From: Papilionanthe hookeriana x Papilionanthe teres
Taxonomy: Eukaryota; Streptophyta; Magnoliopsida; Asparagales; Orchidaceae
NCBI GenBank assembly: GCA_022702705.1
Contig: CM040424.1
Location: 76,759,452-76,823,451, forward strand
Length of the DNA: 64,000 bases
Direction: 5' to 3'
In this document: positions 57,835 through 64,000 of the stretch, piece by piece
How the letters are laid out: the number at the start of each line of letters is the position of its first letter
Position numbering within the stretch: the stretch's first letter is position 1
Translations under genes and position numbers: made by a program
The notes under the pieces: generated by a model
What the model was told of the DNA's origin: nothing
Database searches by the model: none
What the model saw: the letters and a program-made list of their open reading frames with translations, nothing else

Positions 57835-58690
57835 GGATGAAGAAACGGACCGCATGAATACGTATAAAACGTCGATTTTACCTAGAAAATAATACCCATA
57901 TTTTCAAGGTTTCATGCAAGGGCCTTGTTCAGCACGAAGCATATAAATCAACGTCAAGCTTGCCTCTGACGATGAAACGGACTGTGCAAGAACGTATGAA
58001 ACGTCGATTTTACCTATGATGGACACCCATATTGATGAGATTTAGTCCACAGGTCTTATTTGACACGATGCACACAAGGTAAATTGGTTCGTCCATTGAC
58101 GAAATTTGCCAAAACGATGCCATAAGAAAAAAAAACGAACAACGAGAGTACATTTGGAACGTTAATTTTAGCTAAGAAAGACACTCATATTGTTTTGGTT
58201 TTGTTCATAAGTCTCATTTGGCATGTTGCATATAAATCAAGGCCAAACTGGCCTCAGACGACGAAAGACTGTTCGAGCAGGTCTAAAACATCGATTTTAC
58301 TAGGCGCGGACAACCATATTGATGGGGTTTTGTGCACTGTCTCATTCGACATGATACTCATATAGATGCCAAATTGACTCATCCATTGACGAAAATTGCT
58401 CGAACATTCCCACATGCCAAAATGAACCGCGTGAGCGTGTTAGAAACATCGATGTTACCTAGGGTGGACACCCATATTGATGTGGTATATTGCACGGATC
58501 TCAATCGACACGACACACACAATCGAGGCTAAATCGGCTCGTCCGTTGATGAAATTTGGTCGAACGATCCCAGACGACAAAATGGACAGCATTGGTGCAT
58601 CTAGAACTTTGATTTTAGCTAGGAAGAGCATCCATATTATTGGCGTTTCGTGCACATGTCTCATCCGACACAACACACACAAATCAAGGG
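57835..58690. repeat. Degenerate tandem repeat with alternating ~130 and ~158 bp units
   Basis: The marker aa(a)c-tcgattttacctag recurs near 57,871, 58,003, 58,161, 58,291, 58,449 and 58,608, spacings of about 132, 158, 130, 158 and 159. Each unit also has a 'gacacccatattgatg' block and a '(c)gacgaaacgg' or 'cattgacgaaatttg' block. This fits a higher-order dimer of about 290 bp. Strongly diverged; short open frames have no recognisable product. Confidence 0.75.
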
Positions 58691-59480
58691 ATTCACGGGC
58701 CTGCACGCGACCAATACTCACCTGTGCACCAACGCACACTTGGCGCTCACACGCATGCGCCCATGCGCACATCTGTTCTCCTAGCCATATCTAGCCCTCA
58801 CGCAAGCCAACCAACTTGTCATGTGCTAGCCAAATCCAGCTTCCTGGCCAAGGCCTCCACTTGCCCACATGCTAGCGCACTTGCCAAATTCAGACAAATC
58901 CAGCCCAAATCCAAGCTCCCACTTGCCAATGTGCTTACCAGGGCTTGTTAGCGCTAGTCAAATCCAGCCTCCTGGTCAAGCCCTCCGCTTGTTAGCGTGC
59001 TTGCCAAATCCAAGCTTCTAATTGTCATTGCACTTGCTAGCATTTGCCAAATCAAGTCTGTACAAGTTTATGCGGGCGTAGTCACGCTTTTGTCCCTGCG
59101 AGCATGCCCGCAAGCACGCACTTGTGTGCACGCCCGCATAACTCGTGCCCACGTCCACGTGTGCACATGCTCCTGCGCACAATTCTCCAAGCCAGCCACT
59201 CTTACGCACATCTGCTAGCACGCGCCTGTCGTCTCGCTTCTAGCTTCCACAGACCACTGTCATCTGGCGAACCCATCCTTCTACTATTCTTCTCCTTGAC
59301 CTGTTGTGCCGATACTCTCGTTGTTCTGTTGTACCGACCAACTCCGTTGGCCCACCAGCCACCAACCCGAAGTCGATCTATTTGTTCCAAAGCTGCCTAG
59401 AAGACCGCAGTCACCATTCGTTACCCGCTTTTGATCTAAAATTTTCAAAATTTCACCTGGTTTACAAAATTTTCAGACAA
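58691..59480. other. C-rich intergenic stretch with short internal repeats, no gene called
   Basis: It contains repeated cttgccaaatccagc/agc-type phrases (58,830-59,060, roughly 60-120 bp spacing) and cgcacttgtgtgcacgc phrases. Frames are open on both strands because of composition (for example 59,044-59,400 plus, 59,018-59,221 minus). No domain recognised. Confidence 0.55.
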
Positions 59481-59599
59481 TAAGAGTAAAATTGCCCAAA
59501 ATTTAAGGGAAACTGATACATCATTAATGAATTTTATCATTTTACATGAATCTTGAACCGATCAACATGAATCATGGACCATTTTTTTCAGCAAGAGAC

Positions 59600-60843
59600 A
59601 TTCAGACTTCAAGTAAAAATCATCCATAGCTTTAATTTTAGTAAACTCATAGTCAAATTGACTGGCACGACGAGACAGACCCAATAGCACAAAAAATTGG
59701 TCAAATCCTAGTCAAATTTGGCCAAAATCAACCCATTAAGTAACTTTTGGAAGCTTGTGAAGCTTAATTGGAATTTCAAATAGTTTTCAAATTCGATAAG
59801 CTTATAGTCAAATCGGGCGCCTCGACTACAGGAATCAAAAAAGCCCAAGGTAAATCAATTTTGATAACGTTAAGGCACTCATATGTTCAAAAAATATCAT
59901 TCGATTAATGGAATCTCTCCAGTTCATTCGATAATGTGGTCAAGCTTCATTTCTTATTTGTAGAGAGGTAACTCCCAGACTCTATAAATAGAGCCTTACC
60001 CTTTCATAAAAGAGGGACCAAGAAAGAGGGACTTGAAGCTAGAGTTCGACTGGGAGAAGGAGTCAAATTCCACTCTTGTTTTGGTCCAAATACATGAGAC
60101 CACCATCAACCACCACTCATCAAACACTATTAACTAATCAACCACCTGATATTTGATGTTGTTGATGATTCATACCGTGAAATAATGTACCCCAAAGACA
60201 GTGCAATTATGCACCCCAAATATGGTGCAACTGCCCACAATAACAGTTTGCAACCTTCGTACTTAGAATACAGTGAACTTCTCTAAACTCCTGAAGTTCT
60301 TACCTCACAACACCCCACTATAGCCTATAGTCTATGTGATTCACTGCAACTGCAGTCCCTTACCATGGCCTTAGAGGCCAGCTGATGCTACTACAGGTCC
60401 CCACTTCAAGTTACAAGACCAACTGTGACCTGCGTGGTCAACATATCATGCAACTTCTAACTCCGGTTTCTATGGCATGCAAACGTTATTACAACTCACC
60501 GATATGACCTATAAATACGACCTACGTGGTTAGCAATTCATTTAGCTCTCAACTTTGACCTCCGTAGTCTACAAACATAATGACAACTCACCACGACGAC
60601 CTATATAACCAATTATAGCCTGTGTGACTCACAGCTCATGCAAGTCTCTAATACGACCTATGTGGCCCATCGACTATCCTGAAGCAACCATGCACGGCGT
60701 GTATGACAAATTACTATCACAACTTTAAACTATGACCTCTATTATAAGCTGGCACTACAACAACTATCTACAATATTCACAACAGACTACTGCCTTCATA
60801 ACAATTGACTACAACCTTTGTGACCGTTACAACTATTATTGAT
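59600..60843. repeat. Dispersed repeat family D, copy 3 (inverted relative to copies 1 and 2)
   Basis: The reverse complement aligns with 50,175-51,318 and 53,948-54,130. TATA-like ctctataaatagagc on the plus strand at about 59,983-59,997. Degenerate minisatellite-like units (acgacctatgtggcccat-type) at 60,330-60,700. Its outer end lies about 115 bp before the stop codon of the SURNod19-like gene, so it may contribute to that gene's 3' region. Confidence 0.6.
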
Positions 60844-60958
60844 GAACTATCTACATCGACATTGTAATCCCCCTGCAAGCAAAACCACCCACCACTGCTG
60901 CACAAGATCTGTAAAACCTGTTCCACACAAACAATTATAGATTTAATGTGTGAGAAAA

Positions 60959-62558
60959 TTAGCTAATTTGCAGAAACCTACGTGGTACTGAAAGTTGCTG
61001 TGAGAAGAAAGAAGAGAGCTTCGGCTGGGGCTCTGCGACCAAAATGTAGAAGAATCCCATAACTCCAACGTGCATTCTTAAGCTGCTGTAATTGGAAACC
61101 AATGTTATAAGCTCGCCATCTCTGATATTGACAGAGCCAGGGTTGGGGTAGCAGGTTGACATTTCTACAATATAGCCAGCCTCATTTCCTGCTTCTTCTC
61201 CCTCGCCATATATGGGATTGAAAGAGCAAAGGAGTCGTCCATCCTGATAAATAAGATTACAGATCAATGTCTTATTGTCAGTTTTAATTCAAGTTATGGA
61301 GGTCCACATTGGAGTCTAAAGGTCTTCGTTTGAGTAGAACTACAACTGAATACATGGAATGTAATTTTAGTAATAGTAGCTCGAGTGACACAAGTGTAAC
61401 TTTTGGTGATGAAATTATTTAAAGGTGTGTTCAATAGAGAAAATAAAGAAAATAAATTCAACATTATACACCATTAATTACCTCTCCATACATAGCTGAA
61501 CCAACACCACCAGTATGCTGATGCGCAGCACCATAAATTATATCACCACCATGAGAAAGGACAACCTTAGTCTTCCTAACATCAACACATTCTCCATTAT
61601 CCACCGCAGCAGAATCACATTATGGTATATTGTACTCCACCTGAAAATTTAACTCAACTCAATCCTTATAAATTCACAGATCCAAACTCATAAAACTAAA
61701 ATCTAAACATTTTTTTATACGAAATTCACATACCTTGCAACTATAAGAAGGATTTACAAAATTCAAACCATTTGGGAGGTCTTCAGTAGCAGTAACATCG
61801 AGGATATAGATCTTAACTGGAAGAATTCTCGGACTCCACTCAATCCACCTCAAAGTATACCTCAAATAGAGCTTCCTCTCACCACCATCACTAAATCCTT
61901 CTTCTACTCTGCACTGAGTTTCATCATAACAACAATGGAGACCTCCCACATATCCATTAGCCAACTGTCTTCCTTGCTCATCAGAACTTACATTATAAAG
62001 GTTGCATTTACATTCTATGCATCCCAATCTATCCTCGACCTTCCTTGTATCAATGGCGTGAACATTCAGAAGCCATCTCTCCTCATAACCTTCAGGAACT
62101 TCATTAGCGTTGCCTACTTCTATACCGTAGGGATCAGGCACCCAAGTACTGGTCTTCCTTGTTTCAGGTCCAAGGCCATAGTACTGTCCGATATTTCTAC
62201 AAACACCAGAGTTTCGTACCATCATAATCTTGGCTAAATCATCATCTTTGACTGATTTCTGGCCGTAGTATCTTTCTAGAACCCAGTGATGAAGATAGGT
62301 TTCATGGAGAGGTATTGAGTTCCCATTCTCGTTAACTAATTCGGCATTAAAGCTCTTTAGAGCTATGTGCCCTCTTGGGAATGGGATGTCGAAGTATACC
62401 TTGTTTTGAACTAAGCCGTGCTTGAGGAAGAATGGAGGAGTGAGGAAGAATGGAGGAGTGACTGAGTTGCTTCCTTCTTTAACCCTTAGAGATGCAGCGT
62501 GACAGGAAGAAGATAAGAGAATGAATAAAGACAGTATCCATAACTGAGATCTCCACAT
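60959..62558 (-). CDS. SURNod19-like (stress up-regulated Nod19 family) protein, three exons, one in-frame stop
   Basis: Exon 1 61,734-62,558 (275 codons), exon 2 61,482-61,640 (53 codons), exon 3 60,959-61,243 (95 codons); the introns have GT donors (AAG|GTATGT, GAG|GTAATT) and AG acceptors (TTTTCAG, TTATCAG). All junctions are phase 0, giving about 423 residues, a plausible length for the family. Start chosen at MWRSQLWILSLFILLSSSCHA, a clear signal peptide; an upstream in-frame Met at 62,660 would bury it. Family signatures: FPRGHIALKSFNAELV, PLHETYLHHWVLERYYG, ERWLLNVHAIDTR, YGAAHQHTGGVGSAMYG, GNEAGYIVEMSTCYPNPGSV, SNYSSLRMHVGVMGFFYILV. Secreted; biochemical role unknown. Codon 7 of exon 2 is TAA (61,620-61,622), which would remove the C-terminal third: sequencing error, polymorphism or pseudogene. 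An 18-bp duplication encodes TPPFFLTPPFFL. Confidence 0.9.
61620..61622 (-). other. In-frame TAA stop within exon 2 of the SURNod19-like gene
   Basis: Reading exon 2 in the phase set by exon 1 gives VEYNIP, stop, CDS... . Both splice sites and the downstream family motifs are intact, so the stop is isolated. A different acceptor that avoids it was not found. Confidence 0.8.
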
Positions 62559-63890
62559 TCTGTTCCTGCAGATTTCAGAATAAGCTATAAGCTCTGAACT
62601 TTGTCTTTGTCTATTTAATTCTCTTATGAAATAGTTGAAAATAAGTCTTATCTGATTCAAATCACAGAGCAGAAACTAAAATAAAAACTAAGAGTTCATT
62701 TGAGACCATTCTTTTTCATAATTTCAAGCCACTCTTCATCACTCTGCTACTTTCTTCGTCCCTTCCATTTAAATCATAATTATTAAAATTATTTGCATAA
62801 CAGTTAACTGTGATCTGATCAGCAGATTTCAGAATTCAGCACATGAATTTATTAAAAAAAATTCAAATTTTACAAAATCCACCAACAGCCCATCCGACTT
62901 CTTAAATAATTAATGCAAACTAAGAAGAAGAAGAGAATTACTTGCCTTATTTACAGAGATGAATGCTGATATAACTATGCAAACTGCAATTTTTATTTCA
63001 GCTGGGAAAAGATTCTAATTTTTCTTCTTGTTCTAAGTGTATAGAGAACAAGAGCAGGCCGGCAGGGGATATGTTTTTATGATTGCATATGGGATCCACT
63101 TAAAGTCAAAATCTGTAATTTTTATTTTTAATTATTTATACATTGCAATTAGAAAGTTTCGGGCAACTGCAGCTTATCCGATAAGTTGGTTTACAGAAAT
63201 TGCTTCGAGGAAGTTCGTCATGAAGCTTTTATTATTTACGATTTAAAACAACTACGTAGCAATTTCTTTTGAAAAATGATCATCCTACTTCTGTGGAGTA
63301 ATTATAACCGAACTGTTACGGTCATATATTTAATACTTAGACAGTCTCGCTTATGGTTCATCTCATCGAATTTCTAACTAACATTCCAAAAAAGTACTCA
63401 ATTAATACATTTTTTAAATATTAATTAATGTTAATTTATTTTAATAAATACAATTATATATCATAATGAAATTTAATTACCTTTGCATACTCCTTTCGCG
63501 AGCCGCATGGCATGGAGAAACCACCTCCTCTGCGAGTCGCACAACTGGGCTATAAGATTGATGAGTTGGCCCTTCTACAAGATTTTCCGCTTTTATTTCA
63601 TTCTCTCTATTTAATTTCTTGAAAAAATTTTAATTAATTCTTGATTTTATTTTTATTTAAGCTTATTACACATTTGATAAATCCAAATGTTAGAATCCAA
63701 ATTTGTTCGTGAGTAGGTCTCTCAAAATGGCTTGTTGTCCTTAAACAGTTCTCGTTTGGTACCATTAAATAGCTCGTTTTAAATTCATTCGCTAAGAAAA
63801 TGAGTCGAACACAATTAATTTTTTTGCGCTCCAGATATAATGAACCGAACAAAAACAAGAATTATTTGTTAGTGTACGACTCATTTTTTC
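62559..63890. other. 5' flank of the SURNod19-like gene and intergenic AT-rich sequence
   Basis: Minus strand just upstream of the start codon reads gaaatctgcag|gaacagaATG, an acceptor-like sequence, so a 5'-UTR intron is possible. No clear TATA box chosen. 63,000-63,890 shows no supported gene. Confidence 0.45.
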
Positions 63891-63898
63891 TAAAAATA

Positions 63899-63900
<2 letters not shown>

Positions 63901-63956
<56 letters not shown>

Positions 63957-63982
63957 GATATATATATATATATATATATATA
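63901..63982. repeat. (TA)n microsatellite, two blocks
   Basis: TA runs at about 63,901-63,952 and 63,959-63,982 separated by attga; the array ends in the same attga motif. Confidence 0.95.
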
Positions 63983-64000
63983 ATTGATGAGCATTATTTT

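Noticed and set aside
58640..59400. Overlapping open frames rich in Cys, His and Ala
   Set aside because: Open on both strands over short repeated C-rich phrases; no start context, splice structure or domain.

Overview
The window is plant nuclear DNA, almost certainly from a flowering plant. It holds giant Ty3/gypsy LTR retrotransposons with plant-type primer sites, a Copia-derived non-autonomous element bearing a plant initiator-Met primer site, long AT-rich intergenic stretches with (TA)n microsatellites, and one spliced plant-specific gene of the SURNod19 family. About three quarters of the window is one retrotransposon family.

Layout. Element A (1-19,685, minus strand, cut by the left window edge) and element B (22,212-49,899, minus strand, complete, 27.7 kb, flanked by the direct repeat ACGACT) are two insertions of one Ogre/Tat-like family. 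In element order (right to left) each has a 7.2-7.4 kb 5' LTR, a primer-binding site, an extra 5' ORF, gag, protease, reverse transcriptase, two successive RNase H domains, integrase, a further ORF, a zone of ~84-bp tandem repeats, and the 3' LTR (visible only in B). The 2.5 kb between A and B, and much of 49.9-54.1 kb and 59.6-60.9 kb, belong to an older dispersed repeat family. That family is interrupted at 51,319-53,942 by element C, a 2.6 kb LTR element without coding capacity. From 54.1 to 59.6 kb the DNA is AT-rich intergenic sequence, microsatellites and degenerate tandem repeats. The only recognisable host gene is a three-exon SURNod19-like gene at 60,959-62,558 (minus), which has one in-frame stop in exon 2.

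Main discovery. The ORF downstream of integrase in both A and B encodes an AlkB-type Fe(II)/2-oxoglutarate dioxygenase. It resembles the plant ALKBH9/ALKBH10 RNA m6A demethylases: the HxD...H iron ligands, the IPPHIDHHDF signature and the RISLTFRRMDD 2-oxoglutarate-binding arginine strand can all be read. It occupies the same position with the same span in both copies, so it is a component of the family and not a chance insertion. Its N-terminal module resembles the extra ORF upstream of gag, and a splice-acceptor-like tract lies just before its first Met. A working model is that the element carries its own RNA demethylase, perhaps made from a spliced subgenomic RNA, to remove m6A from its own long transcript.

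Caveat on reading frames. Nearly every retrotransposon ORF is broken by one- or two-base differences. Comparing A, B and the three LTRs shows that these cluster at CAG/CTG (CHG) sites and take forms that deamination does not produce. Many therefore look like systematic base-calling errors at methylated CHG sites, so 'broken' does not necessarily mean 'dead'. CDS coordinates for the elements are domain extents across several frames, not clean ORFs.
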